Source of the DNA: Bryobacterales bacterium
GTDB taxonomy: Bacteria > Acidobacteriota > Terriglobia > Bryobacterales > UBA6623
DNA length: 53,597 nucleotides
Direction of reading: 5' to 3'
NCBI GenBank assembly: GCA_028819255.1
Contig: JAPPMB010000143.1
Span: forward strand, 1 to 53,597
Shown here: positions 24,767 through 33,548 of the stretch, one piece after another
Layout: the number at the start of each line of letters is the position of its first letter
Numbering within the stretch: position 1 is the first letter of the stretch
Translations under genes and position numbers: made by a program
The notes under the pieces: model-generated
Databases searched by the model: none
The model's input: the letters and a program-made list of their open reading frames with translations, nothing else
Told to the model about the DNA's origin: nothing

Positions 24767-27031
24767 CTAGGTGATGCCGCCGTTCCGGATGGACAGCAGA
24801 CTGCCTGAGCGCCTCCTGCGGACGGTGCCGATTCGCGCAGCCCGCACATACCCTGCGGCATGCAGGGCGGAGAGGCAGTCTGCCACTCTGCCGTGCGGAA
24901 TCCCTGCGAGCAGTCCTCCGGCGGTCTGCGGATCGAACAACAGTGGGAACGCCGTGTGTCCCGGTGCGCTCGCGCCGTTGGCCACCCGGTCCCAGACCTT
25001 GCGGTTGTCCGGATAGAGGGAGCTTCGGACGCCCGCCTCAAGGCAGTGAGAGGCCCCGGCGAGCCGGGGCAGCGCCTCCAAGTCCACCTCGGCTTCAGTG
25101 CTCGAAGCCTCCAGCATCTCCACCAGATGGCCGGCCAGACCGAATCCCGTGATGTCCGTGCATCCCGACGCTCCGTGCGCCCTGAGGATCTCGGCCGCCT
25201 TCTGGCTGGACTGGAGCATCGAGTCGATGGCGGCGTTGATCCAGCGGCCCTTGACCGCGAGCCTCATCTCGGCCGCGAACAGCACTCCCGTGCCCAAACC
25301 CTTGGTGAGGACCAGTGCGTCCCCTTGACGCAGTCCCCCCTTGCTCAGACCGGTTCCGTGGTCCGCGAGGCCGTTCACGACGAATCCCAGCGCCAGTTCC
25401 GGGCACTCGCTCGTGTGTCCCCCGGCCAGGCTCGCGCGGACGCCCCGGAAAGTCTCGTTGGCGCCAAGCAGCATCTGCCGCAGCAGGTCCTCGGACTTGT
25501 CCGCCGCGGCGAACGGAATGCCGGCCACCGCGAGCGCGGACTGTGGAACCGCGCCCATCGCGAAGATGTCGCCGAGCGCGTGGTTGGCGGCAATCTGCCC
25601 GAACAGGTAGGGGTCGTCCACGATTGCGGGAAAGAAATCCACGGACTGCACCAGTTCCTTGCCGTCCGGGACGTTCAGGATGGCCGCGTCGTCCCGGGTC
25701 GCGAGCCCCGCTGGCACGTCGTCGCGCCAGAACGGCCTGATCGAGCCCAGCGCGCCGGCGAGCGTGACCGCATCGACCTTTGAAGCACATCCGCGGCAGC
25801 GGATGTCCCGTTCGGGAATGTCCCGAACTCCCGGGATCGCCGCCTCCGGGCTGAACTCCTTCGGGCGGGACATCGCCGGCAGATCCTGGTACTTGGCCAT
25901 GAATCGGCGGTCGATCCAGTCCTTCCACTTCCAGGCCCACCTGCCCTCCGCGGACCAGATGCCTCGGGAGGCCACCGCGTACCGGTCGCCGGTGCTGACG
26001 AGGCTCAGAAAGCGCCGCTGGGGCCGGAACGGACGCAGCGGGCGTCCCCAGAGCGAGCGTCGCAGGTTCTCCTCGAGAGGACGGCCCTGCCGAACCGCGA
26101 AGACGCCCGCCTTCTCGCGTGGATGCGCGTCAACGGCCGCAATGTCTCCCGCTGCAAAGACCTCGGAGTGCGAGACCGAGCGCAGTGTCTCGTCGACCAG
26201 CACGAACCCCTCCCGGCTGACGGCGACACCGGACTCTGCCAGCCAGCCGGCTGCGGAAGCGTTGGTAACCCATACGATTTCGTCGAACCGGGCCGGCGGG
26301 CCGCCGTCGGTGTGCAGGCCCCCTTGGACGACGGCGGACACGGGAGAACCCAGATGCACCGCGACGCCGCGCTCCGCCAGGATGCGCCGGAACCGGGCCC
26401 GCGCTCCCCGGCTGTGGGTGGGCATGATCGTCGGCGACGCGCCGAACAGGTGGATTTCAGGCGCGCCTGAGCGTTCGAGCGAGGCGAAGCGGTCGGAGAT
26501 TCGGCGCTGGACGGACAGGGCGAGCTCGACTCCTCCGGCCCCTGCGCCCACGACCGCTATGCGTGGGGGCCGGTCGAGGCTTTCGACGCGCCCCAGCAAG
26601 GCGGACCATCGCGGGAGAAACTCGCTGATGGGCTTGACCGGCACCGCGAACTCCCCCGCGCCCGGGACCTCCCCAGTCCCCGGGGTCGAGCCGATGTTCA
26701 GCGACAGCAGGTCATACCGGATTGGGGGCCGGTTGCTGAACTGGAGCTCGCGCCGGTCCGGATCCAGCCCGACGACTTCGTCGTGGATGAACCGGGCCGA
26801 GGAGAACATCGCCAGCTTCCGGAGATCGATGTGGGCCTCGTCAAAGCTGTAGTGCCCGGCGATCAGGCCCGGAAGCATGCCCGAATACGGCGTGTGGACG
26901 TCACGGCAGACCAGAGTGAGCTGTGCGCCCGGGACGGGCTTCATCCCGAAGCGCTTCAGGACCGTGATGTGGCTGTGCCCGCCGCCGACCAGCACCAGGT
27001 CCCTGGCAATTGGCGTGGGCCGGCTGTCCAT
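24767..27031 (-). CDS. selD: FAD-dependent oxidoreductase fused to selenide, water dikinase (SelD)
   Basis: 754 residues. The first ~380 residues are a pyridine-nucleotide-disulfide oxidoreductase-like domain: GGGHSHITVLKRFG near residue 16 binds FAD, RIAVVGAGAGGVELALSVQ near 160 is the second dinucleotide fold, and SEVFAAGDIAAVDAHPREKA is the conserved C-terminal FAD contact. From about residue 405 a full SelD follows: IRCRGCASKVDA carries the Cys (about residue 413) and Lys that match the catalytic Cys17/Lys20 of E. coli, then TRDDAAIL, VQSVDFFPAIVDDPYLFGQI, NHALGDIFAMGA, GGHTSECPEL, TDITGFGLAGHLVEM and LFDPQTAGGLLAGIP. SelD makes selenophosphate from selenide and ATP for selenocysteine or tRNA selenouridine. 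The fused form occurs in cyanobacteria and others; the oxidoreductase may deliver or reduce selenium. No selA, selB, selC or selU is in the window. Confidence 0.95.
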   Translation of the reverse strand: MDSRPTPIARDLVLVGGGHSHITVLKRFGMKPVPGAQLTLVCRDVHTPYSGMLPGLIAGHYSFDEAHIDLRKLAMFSSARFIHDEVVGLDPDRRELQFSNRPPIRYDLLSLNIGSTPGTGEVPGAGEFAVPVKPISEFLPRWSALLGRVESLDRPPRIAVVGAGAGGVELALSVQRRISDRFASLERSGAPEIHLFGASPTIMPTHSRGARARFRRILAERGVAVHLGSPVSAVVQGGLHTDGGPPARFDEIVWVTNASAAGWLAESGVAVSREGFVLVDETLRSVSHSEVFAAGDIAAVDAHPREKAGVFAVRQGRPLEENLRRSLWGRPLRPFRPQRRFLSLVSTGDRYAVASRGIWSAEGRWAWKWKDWIDRRFMAKYQDLPAMSRPKEFSPEAAIPGVRDIPERDIRCRGCASKVDAVTLAGALGSIRPFWRDDVPAGLATRDDAAILNVPDGKELVQSVDFFPAIVDDPYLFGQIAANHALGDIFAMGAVPQSALAVAGIPFAAADKSEDLLRQMLLGANETFRGVRASLAGGHTSECPELALGFVVNGLADHGTGLSKGGLRQGDALVLTKGLGTGVLFAAEMRLAVKGRWINAAIDSMLQSSQKAAEILRAHGASGCTDITGFGLAGHLVEMLEASSTEAEVDLEALPRLAGASHCLEAGVRSSLYPDNRKVWDRVANGASAPGHTAFPLLFDPQTAGGLLAGIPHGRVADCLSALHAAGYVRAARIGTVRRRRSGSLLSIRNGGIT

Positions 27032-27050
27032 GCGCTAGCGCGGGACGCGC

Positions 27051-28460
27051 TTATCTCATGGTACGGAATGGGGAGGCGGGCAGGCCCGCGGAGTTGAAGA
27101 GGTTCCCGTCCGGGTCGGGTGCCCACGCGTAGCGGACCTGTATCGGCCGCACGACCGCGGGGTTGGACACGACCACCGTGTTGCCCGAGATCCGGGCCTC
27201 GCCGATGTAGAATCCCCCGTTGGCTCCCGCCACCTCGAAGCCGCGCAGCGGCCCGTCGCGCGCCTCCAGGCCTTCGGCGGTGTGGTCGAACCAGAGCCGA
27301 ACCTCGCTGCCTTCCCAGGTTGCCTGCCGGTAGATTGGGCCCGAGTGTTCCAAGTGCATCTCGCCATAGGCGACTCTGCGGGCAGCCAGAGCCAGCCGCA
27401 GGCCGACATCCTGCTTGTTGCGCGGATGGATGTCGTCGGATTCGCCGATGTCGATCGTCACCGCCATGCCGGTGTTGGCCAGACCGAGGGCCATCGACTG
27501 CGCCTCCCGGAGCTCCGGCCACGTGCCTGCCGATGAGACCCTTCCGTAGCTGGCCAGCTGCACGAAGAGGAACGGAAAGTCCCCGATGCCCCACTCCGCG
27601 CGCCAGTCCTGGATCAGAGTCCTGAAGAGCTGGCGGTACAGGATGCCCTGCCCGCGGTTCCCGTTGTTCTCGCCCTGGTACCAGATCACGCCGCGGATCG
27701 GATAGGGCGTCAGCGGGGCAATCATCGCGTTGAACAGGGCCGACGGCTTGTGATGCAGACGGGGGTCCTGCCTGCGGCTCCTCGCCAGACGCGCGGCCCG
27801 GTCGTAGGAGCTGATGAGACCCGAGAGTGCGCGGTCGTCCTTGATCGCCTGGAGCCTCGTCCAGGCCTCGGCGGGGGTGCCGCCCCATGCCGTCTGGATC
27901 ACTCCTACCGGGACTCCGAGCTCCTGATGGATGTGGCGCGCGAAGAAGTATGCGACGCCCGAGAATTCGGCTGCCGTGTCGGGCGACACCACCCGCCATT
28001 GGCCGCCAACGTCCTCGAGCGGCAGGTCGGAGGTGGACTGGTCCACCTTGAAGTACCGGATGCCGGGGTGTTTCGCGTTCGCGATTTCCTCGTCGGAATT
28101 GTCCGAACGCTCGAGGGGCCAGACCATGTTCGACTGTCCGGAGCCGATCCAGACCTCGCCGAGGTGGATGTCCTCAATCCTGACTTCGTTGTTCCCCTCG
28201 ACTTCGAGCACGTACGGGCCGCCCGGCTCCGCGGGATCCAGGTACGTTTCCCACATGCCTATGTCCGAGGCGGTGAACTCGACCCGCTGACCGCGGAAGG
28301 TGACGGAAATCTCCTCGTTCGGGTCTGACAGCCCCCACACATGGATGGGCGAGCCGCTCTGCATCACCATGTGGTCGCCGAACAGCGTGGGCATCTGCAC
28401 GTCGGCTTGAAGGCCCGTTCCCAGGGCCAGGGAGAGCAGGATCGGCGCCAGGAGCCTCAT
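27051..28460 (-). CDS. Sialate O-acetylesterase (SGNH/SASA family), exported
   Basis: 469 residues from the ATG at 28460, which opens a signal peptide (RLLAPILLSLALGTGLQA); a longer frame to 28712 has no plausible coding character. The mature start DVQMPTLFGDHMVMQSG is typical for the family, followed by a beta-sandwich and the SGNH esterase domain: Ser in VWIGSGQSNMVWPLERS, VGVIQTAWGGTPAEAWT, GVIWYQGENNGNRG and the Asp/His of IGESDDIHPRNKQDVG. It removes O-acetyl groups from sialic acids or from acetylated plant or algal polysaccharides such as xylan; the true substrate is unknown. It follows the SelD fusion (19-bp gap) on the same strand but functionally fits the neighbouring sulfatases. 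Confidence 0.92.
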   Translation of the reverse strand: MRLLAPILLSLALGTGLQADVQMPTLFGDHMVMQSGSPIHVWGLSDPNEEISVTFRGQRVEFTASDIGMWETYLDPAEPGGPYVLEVEGNNEVRIEDIHLGEVWIGSGQSNMVWPLERSDNSDEEIANAKHPGIRYFKVDQSTSDLPLEDVGGQWRVVSPDTAAEFSGVAYFFARHIHQELGVPVGVIQTAWGGTPAEAWTRLQAIKDDRALSGLISSYDRAARLARSRRQDPRLHHKPSALFNAMIAPLTPYPIRGVIWYQGENNGNRGQGILYRQLFRTLIQDWRAEWGIGDFPFLFVQLASYGRVSSAGTWPELREAQSMALGLANTGMAVTIDIGESDDIHPRNKQDVGLRLALAARRVAYGEMHLEHSGPIYRQATWEGSEVRLWFDHTAEGLEARDGPLRGFEVAGANGGFYIGEARISGNTVVVSNPAVVRPIQVRYAWAPDPDGNLFNSAGLPASPFRTMR

Positions 28461-28789
28461 TTCGAGGTCATTATTCCACGTTCCTTCGGTCACCGCCACA
28501 GTCGGGAACGGTGAACCGTTCCTGCAGCGAGCCGCGTGAGCGCGGAAGCGGCAAGTCCTAGGCGTGCCGTGAGGCCTTCGGACAACCGGTGGTCGGTGGG
28601 GGTTCCGGACCGGACGCGGGGCGCGCCGGTTCGGGATTCTCTGATCCGACCGGGCGTCACGCCGCCAGGCGCGGTTTCGCCCGTATCCATGGCCTTGGAG
28701 CGCAAGGGGCATCCGACCCAGTGCCGGGGTTCGCGACCGCGCCGCGACCCTGAGACTGCCCGGCGCTGCTTGCGTGCCCGCGCCGGTCG
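28461..28789. other. Intergenic region upstream of the acetylesterase gene
   Basis: 329 bases with no supportable gene. It contains a perfect 7-bp hairpin GGAACGG/CCGTTCC at 28505-28522, 45 bases upstream of the acetylesterase ATG, a possible operator or leader structure. Confidence 0.4.
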
Positions 28790-29548
28790 CTAAAGCGCGG
28801 TCCAGCCCCCGTCAATGGCCATCATCGAGCCGTGCACGAACTCCGCCTCGTCCGAACACAGGTACAGGACCAGATGCGCGATCTCCTCCGGCCTGCCCAG
28901 TCGCCCGACCGGCTGGCGGGCGTCCAGCTGCTTGCGCACCTCGGTCTTCTCGTGCCTGTGGTACTTCTCCAGGTACGCCTCCACGAAGGGTGTGTCGACC
29001 GTGCCCGGGCATACGCAATTCACCCGTATGCGGCCGGCATAGTCCGCGGCCAGCGAGCGCGTCATGCTCACGACCGCCCCTTTTGACGCGCAGTACGCGA
29101 ATCGCCGCTTGACACCGACGAGGCCGGCGACCGACCCGATGTTGACGATGCTCGGCCGGGTCGAGCGGGTCAGGAGGGGGAGGGCCGCCGCGGTGACCAG
29201 GAAGGGGCCTTCCACATTGACGCGCATGACGGCCCGCCAGTCGTCCAGACTGCACTCCTCGATCGACCCGACGTGTCCGATGCCCGCGTTGTTCACGAGA
29301 ATGTCGAGCGAGTCGATCGACCCGAGAGCCCGCTCGACGCTGGCGGGATCCGTCACGTCCATCGCGAGGGGAACCGCGCCGGCGACCTCGTCCGCCAGCT
29401 GCTGCGCGGCCGCCTCCTCCAGGTCTGCGACCAGCACCCGCGCACCGCTTTCTCCCAGCACGCGGACCGTCTGCGCTCCGATGCCGCTGCCGCCGCCGGT
29501 CACCAGTGCCGTCCTGCCGTCCAGGCGAAAGGGGCGTGTCGAGGGCAT
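28790..29548 (-). CDS. Short-chain dehydrogenase/reductase (SDR)
   Basis: 252 residues from the ATG at 29548, preceding the Rossmann strand RLDGRTALVTGGGSGIGAQT. Classical SDR features are all visible: the TGGGSGIG cofactor loop near residue 16, VADLEEA with Asp after the second strand (suggesting NAD preference), NNAG near residue 85, the catalytic Ser in VNIGSVAGL, the Tyr/Lys in YCASKGA, and PGTVDTPF. The C-terminus DGGWTAL is normal for the FabG-like group. The substrate is not predictable, though sugar or hydroxy-acid oxidation would suit the catabolic neighbours. It is divergent from the sulfatase at 29626 with 77 bp between, so a shared promoter region is likely. Confidence 0.92.
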   Translation of the reverse strand: MPSTRPFRLDGRTALVTGGGSGIGAQTVRVLGESGARVLVADLEEAAAQQLADEVAGAVPLAMDVTDPASVERALGSIDSLDILVNNAGIGHVGSIEECSLDDWRAVMRVNVEGPFLVTAAALPLLTRSTRPSIVNIGSVAGLVGVKRRFAYCASKGAVVSMTRSLAADYAGRIRVNCVCPGTVDTPFVEAYLEKYHRHEKTEVRKQLDARQPVGRLGRPEEIAHLVLYLCSDEAEFVHGSMMAIDGGWTAL

Positions 29549-29625
29549 GGACTCCCGATTATATCGGCGGGCCGCCGCCCGGAGGCCGTTGCCCGCGGGC
29601 GGCGCGCTCCACGATACTTGGAAGC

Positions 29626-31230
29626 GTGAACCGACACGCTCTGGATCGCCGGACCTTCCTCCACGCGCTTGGCGGAGCCGCCCTCGCGGGCTGCGGCACG
29701 CCACCCGAACGCCCCAACATCGTCGTCATCATGGCCGACGACATGGGGTTCTCCGACATCGGCAGCTACGGAGGCGAGATCTCGACGCCGAACCTTGACG
29801 CGCTGGCGGCGGGCGGGCTCCGTTTCCGCCAGTTCTACAACGCGGGGAGATGCTGCCCGACCCGCGCCTCGCTGCTCACGGGCCTGTACGCCCACCAGGC
29901 AGGCGTGGGGCACATGATCAGCGACCGTGGGACACCCGCGTACCAGGGACACCTGAACGGACGCTGCGTGACGATTGCCGAAGTTCTCCGGGATGCGGGC
30001 TACGTCACGCTCATGTCCGGTAAATGGCATGTCGGCGAGAACCGGCCGCACTGGCCGGCGGATCGGGGGTTCGACGAGTATTTCGGCCTCATCAGCGGCG
30101 GCTCGAACTACTTCAAGCTCGACGGCGCCAGGCAGATGGCTATGGAAAGCGAACCCTACGAGCCGCCCGACGACGGCTCGTTCTACATGACGGACGCGTT
30201 CACCGACCACGCCGTGAGCTTCCTGCAGGAGCATGGCGACGGACCGCAGCCGTTCTTCCTCTACCTTGCGTACACGGCCCCTCACTGGCCGCTGCACGCG
30301 AAGCCGCAGGACATCGAGAAGTATGCAGGAAAGTACGGGATGGGATGGGAGGAGCTGCGCAGTCAGAGATTCGCGCGACAGGCCGAGACGGGCATCCGGG
30401 CCGAGAGCTGGACGCTCAGCGACCGGGACCCCGACGTGCCGGGCTGGGAGGAAGTCGAGGACAAGCCTCTCTGGGAGCGCCGGATGGAAGTCTATGCGGC
30501 CATGATCGACTGCCTTGACCAGGGAGTCGGGCGCGTTGTGCAGACCCTCAGGGATCTGGGAAAGCTTGAGAGCACGCTGGTCATGTTCCTTTCCGACAAT
30601 GGCGGGTGCCACGAGAGTGCGGACATCCCGCAAGGCACGCCGCGCAACACCTGGGCCGACCCGAACGCGATGCCCGGCGGTCCCGACTCCTTCGACGGCT
30701 ATGATCGGCCCTGGGCGAATGCCAGCAACACGCCGCTCCGCATGTTCAAGAGCTGGGTCCACGAGGGAGGCATCTCCTCACCGCTTGTCTGCCACTGGCC
30801 CGACGGCATCCGCGTCCCTGCCGGCTCGGTGACCGACGCGACCGGACATGTCATCGACCTGATGGCCACATGCGTCGACCTCGCGGAAGCGGAATACCCG
30901 GAGACACGCGAAGGCAGGAGGATCACCCGTCTCGAAGGCAAGAGCCTGCGACCCGTCTTCGAGACGGGGAGCCGGGACGGACACGACGCCATCCACTGGG
31001 AGCATCAGGGCAACAGGGCGATTCGGACTGGCAGATGGAAGCTCGTTTCAAAGCGCGACGCGACGACCCGAACCGCCGGTCCGTGGGAACTGTACGACAT
31101 CGAGGCGGACCGCAGCGAACTGGCGGATCTCGCAGGGGAGATGCCGGAGCGAGTCGCCGAGATGGAGCGGGCGTGGATGGAGTGGGGTCGGAGGGTTGGC
31201 TGGGTGCCCTTCGACAAGCTCCCGTCCTGA
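29626..31230 (+). CDS. Arylsulfatase-type sulfatase, Tat-exported lipoprotein
   Basis: 534 residues from a GTG at 29626. This start gives NRHALDRRTFLHALGGAALAGC, a twin-arginine signal ending in a lipobox (LAGC), so the enzyme should be exported folded and lipid-anchored; a longer open frame to 29506 overlaps the divergent SDR gene. Metal-site residues open the mature domain in NIVVIMADDMGFSDIGSYGG. CCPTRASLLTGLY, with the first Cys at about residue 76, is the formylglycine motif, followed by HQAGVGHM, MSGKWHVGENRPHWP, TAPHWPLHAK and VMFLSDNGGCHES. This pattern is close to arylsulfatase A-like S1 enzymes acting on sulfated carbohydrates. The aerobic formylglycine enzyme is not encoded here. 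The gene converges with the flavin oxidoreductase, 18 bp apart. Confidence 0.94.
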   Translation: MNRHALDRRTFLHALGGAALAGCGTPPERPNIVVIMADDMGFSDIGSYGGEISTPNLDALAAGGLRFRQFYNAGRCCPTRASLLTGLYAHQAGVGHMISDRGTPAYQGHLNGRCVTIAEVLRDAGYVTLMSGKWHVGENRPHWPADRGFDEYFGLISGGSNYFKLDGARQMAMESEPYEPPDDGSFYMTDAFTDHAVSFLQEHGDGPQPFFLYLAYTAPHWPLHAKPQDIEKYAGKYGMGWEELRSQRFARQAETGIRAESWTLSDRDPDVPGWEEVEDKPLWERRMEVYAAMIDCLDQGVGRVVQTLRDLGKLESTLVMFLSDNGGCHESADIPQGTPRNTWADPNAMPGGPDSFDGYDRPWANASNTPLRMFKSWVHEGGISSPLVCHWPDGIRVPAGSVTDATGHVIDLMATCVDLAEAEYPETREGRRITRLEGKSLRPVFETGSRDGHDAIHWEHQGNRAIRTGRWKLVSKRDATTRTAGPWELYDIEADRSELADLAGEMPERVAEMERAWMEWGRRVGWVPFDKLPS

Positions 31231-31248
31231 CCCGGTCGAGTTCCCGGA

Positions 31249-32703
31249 TCAGAGCGAGGCCTTGATCCTGCGGACGATTGCGGCTTCCGGGAGCTTGCGA
31301 TAGGCAGGGTCCAGCGGATAGCAGCCCGAAACGAGTCCGTTTCGGGGGCCGGTTGTGCAGTCGCTGAAGGTCCGGCAGATCCGTTTCGACTGGAGCCGGC
31401 CCGTCTCGAGGGTGTCTCGCGGCAGCGTAGGATAGGCGAGGACCATCCGTCCCAGGCCGACGGCATCGGCGCGGCCGCTGCGCACAACCCACTGGGCGAC
31501 GTGCGGAAGGAACTCCTGCAGGTAGCTGTAGCCCGTACCGACCATGAAAAGCCGCGGATGGCGCGCCTTGAGTTCTGCTGTGACCTCGATCTGGCGGCTG
31601 CAGCCCGCGAGCGGATCTTCCGGGGGCTGGTATCCGTCGGACGGCGGGAAAAGTGCCGGACGCTGGATATGCGGGTTGTAGTAGGGACTCCCGGCGGTGA
31701 CGTTGACAAGCCGGATGCCGAGTTCCTCCAGGAGGTTCAGGAACCGGAAGGTGTCGGAAAGATCGTATTCGACCGGGTTGTTCTCGTTCGCGCCGAAGGC
31801 GTGGCGGTACGGCAGCGAGCTTGAGACATCCTCCGGAATGCCGGGCCCGAGGCGGCTGCCCTCGCTCTGCTGCGGGTCCGCCTGAAAAGGGGCGAAGTCG
31901 AACGCGCTCAGCCTGACGCCGATCCGGATCCGGGAGGTTGAGGCCCGGATGCCCGCGACCGTCTCGCGCAGGAACCTGGTGCGGTTCTCGAACGATCCTC
32001 CGAAGGGGCCTGGGCGCGTCACGGCGCCGAGGAACTCGTGGCCGAGGTAGCCGTGGCAGTGCTTGACGTCCACGAAGTCGGCGCCGCAGCGTTCCGCGAT
32101 CCCGGCCGCGTCCACGAACCGGTCGATGATCTGCCGGATCTCGTCGTCGCCGAGGACCGGATAGTCCTCCGGAATCCCGAACTTGCGGTCCAGGAACGGG
32201 TGGCGGTAGAGGATCCTGGGCTGCATGCCCGACGGGTCCGGCCGGGAAAACCGGCCTGAGTGTGTGAGCTGGAATCCCGTGAGCAGATCCCCGGTGGTTC
32301 CGAATTCCTTGCGATGCGTCTCCAGCAGCTCTGCGTGCAGCTGCTTCAGCGAGTCCTCGGTGGAGGCCTGGATGACGAGCTGGCGAGGGTTCGCGCGGCT
32401 TTCGGGTGTGACCGCCATCGCCTCGCCGCCCCAGATGCACTTTGCCCCGCTGAGCGCAAAGTTCCTCCAGCGCCTGCGCACCAGGTCGCTCGGCTTGCCG
32501 TCCTCCGTGCCGTCCCAGCCTTCCATCGGGTGGATCACAAACCGGTTGCCCAGAATCTTGCCCCCGGCCTCGGCGGGCCGCGCGAGCGGGGATTCCGGTG
32601 CGGTCTCGATCGTGTCCTCGGCCCGAATTGGAAGATCGAGCTCGGCGCAGTAGCTATTGAAGACGGGCACCGTGCGCATGCGGGCGATTCGTGGGTAGGC
32701 CAT
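31249..32703 (-). CDS. NADH:flavin oxidoreductase (Old Yellow Enzyme family)
   Basis: 484 residues from the ATG at 32703; an upstream frame to 32892 is Arg-rich and not coding-like. TIM-barrel OYE features: NRFVIHPMEGWDGTEDG, RWRNFALSGAKCIWGGEAMA, LTGFQLTHSGRF, the FMN/substrate His region ERCGADFVDVKHCHGYLGHE, FENRTRFLRETVAGIR and RIGVRLSAFDF. The C-terminal GTGYSYLQEFLPHVAQ and GLGRMVLAYP are the phosphate-binding end of the barrel. There is no NADH-binding extension or 4Fe-4S motif as in 2,4-dienoyl-CoA reductase, although several cysteines near the C-terminus (RICRTFSDC) resemble part of that cluster. The enzyme reduces activated double bonds; the natural substrate is unknown. Confidence 0.88.
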   Translation of the reverse strand: MAYPRIARMRTVPVFNSYCAELDLPIRAEDTIETAPESPLARPAEAGGKILGNRFVIHPMEGWDGTEDGKPSDLVRRRWRNFALSGAKCIWGGEAMAVTPESRANPRQLVIQASTEDSLKQLHAELLETHRKEFGTTGDLLTGFQLTHSGRFSRPDPSGMQPRILYRHPFLDRKFGIPEDYPVLGDDEIRQIIDRFVDAAGIAERCGADFVDVKHCHGYLGHEFLGAVTRPGPFGGSFENRTRFLRETVAGIRASTSRIRIGVRLSAFDFAPFQADPQQSEGSRLGPGIPEDVSSSLPYRHAFGANENNPVEYDLSDTFRFLNLLEELGIRLVNVTAGSPYYNPHIQRPALFPPSDGYQPPEDPLAGCSRQIEVTAELKARHPRLFMVGTGYSYLQEFLPHVAQWVVRSGRADAVGLGRMVLAYPTLPRDTLETGRLQSKRICRTFSDCTTGPRNGLVSGCYPLDPAYRKLPEAAIVRRIKASL

Positions 32704-32923
32704 GGCAGGAAAGACCAAACAGTATAAGGCCCGCCGCCGGTGCCCGTTCCGGCAGGACCGGCAAGCCGGGCGCCCAGAGGCGGAAGCGGACGGGACGCCG
32801 CCGCTCTGCGGGCGCACTCGGACGGCGACCGATTCATGCCACCGCGGCCCACCCGGACGGCCGCGAGAGGCCGATCGGCTCCCAATCGCCATGCGGTATC
32901 CTTAACCGAGGAGATTCACATCG

Positions 32924-33061
32924 ATGGCGAAGAAGCGAGGCACGTACGCGGCGGTGTACGTGGGCAGTGGGACATTTCACATCAGCAAGCCCAAGCGCAA
33001 GAAGTCCAAGCTGAAGGAAATCCGGGCCAAAGTGCGTCCGAAGCGAGCGAGACGCAACTAG
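32924..33061 (+). CDS. Very small basic protein (45 aa), unknown function
   Basis: ATG at 32924 with a GAGGAGA ribosome site 8 bases upstream. The product starts MAKKRGTYAAVYVGSGTFHI, then has a Lys/Arg-rich tail (SKPKRKKSKLKEIRAKVRPK and further Arg). About 40% of residues are Lys or Arg, as in small ribosomal or RNA-binding proteins. I do not recognise the family. A second small basic gene follows 211 bp downstream on the same strand. The 220 bp upstream to the divergent flavin oxidoreductase could hold a promoter. Confidence 0.6.
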   Translation: MAKKRGTYAAVYVGSGTFHISKPKRKKSKLKEIRAKVRPKRARRN

Positions 33062-33272
33062 TCGTTCGTCAGGCTTGCTTGCAGCTGCTGAGGCGCTTCC
33101 GGGGACAACCCGTCGGCGCGTGGCCCAGTTCGGGGCATTCTTCCGGGCCGGACTTGCTCCGCGCTGGCAAGATGTGACGGTTTGTCATACTATGTCCGTC
33201 TAGCGGAGCGCGCTTTGCAGGCGAAGCGATCGAGCGTTCCAGGCAGACTTCGAACCAGGGGAGGGCAGTATC

Positions 33273-33473
33273 TTGGCCAGTCGATCGAACACCAGATTCC
33301 AGAAGCGCCTTAAGGAGCTCGCGCGCGCCGCCAAGCGGCGGGAAAAAGAGGAAAAACGGAAGCTTCGGAAGGCGATGCGGGTTTCCGACGGCTCCGGCCC
33401 GCCCATCGAGGCGATTGATCCGGTGGACCTCGGGCTGCCGCCATTGGAGGAAGACACGGCCAACCCGTCCTGA
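33273..33473 (+). CDS. Small basic coiled-coil protein (66 aa), unknown function
   Basis: TTG start at 33273 preceded by a GGAGGGC ribosome site. The sequence opens MASRSNTRFQKRLKELARAA and continues with a Lys/Arg/Glu helix (KRREKEEKRKLRKAMR), then an acidic Pro-rich tail (GPPIEAIDPVDLGLPPLEED). Similar short proteins with a TRFQKRxKELAR start are known to me from acidobacterial and deltaproteobacterial genomes as conserved hypotheticals. The charged helix and acidic tail suggest RNA or ribosome binding, but that is speculation. It converges with cysE, 75 bp apart. Confidence 0.65.
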   Translation: MASRSNTRFQKRLKELARAAKRREKEEKRKLRKAMRVSDGSGPPIEAIDPVDLGLPPLEEDTANPS

Positions 33474-33548
33474 GCGCCGGCGCCCTGAGCCGAGTTCACG
33501 AGGCGTAGGCTTCGGGCCTGGCCCCCGCAACAAGACGACGAGAGCGGT

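Noticed and set aside
29506..29625. Upstream extension of the Tat-exported sulfatase
   Set aside because: It would overlap the divergent SDR gene and separates the start from the twin-arginine signal; the GTG at 29626 fits better.
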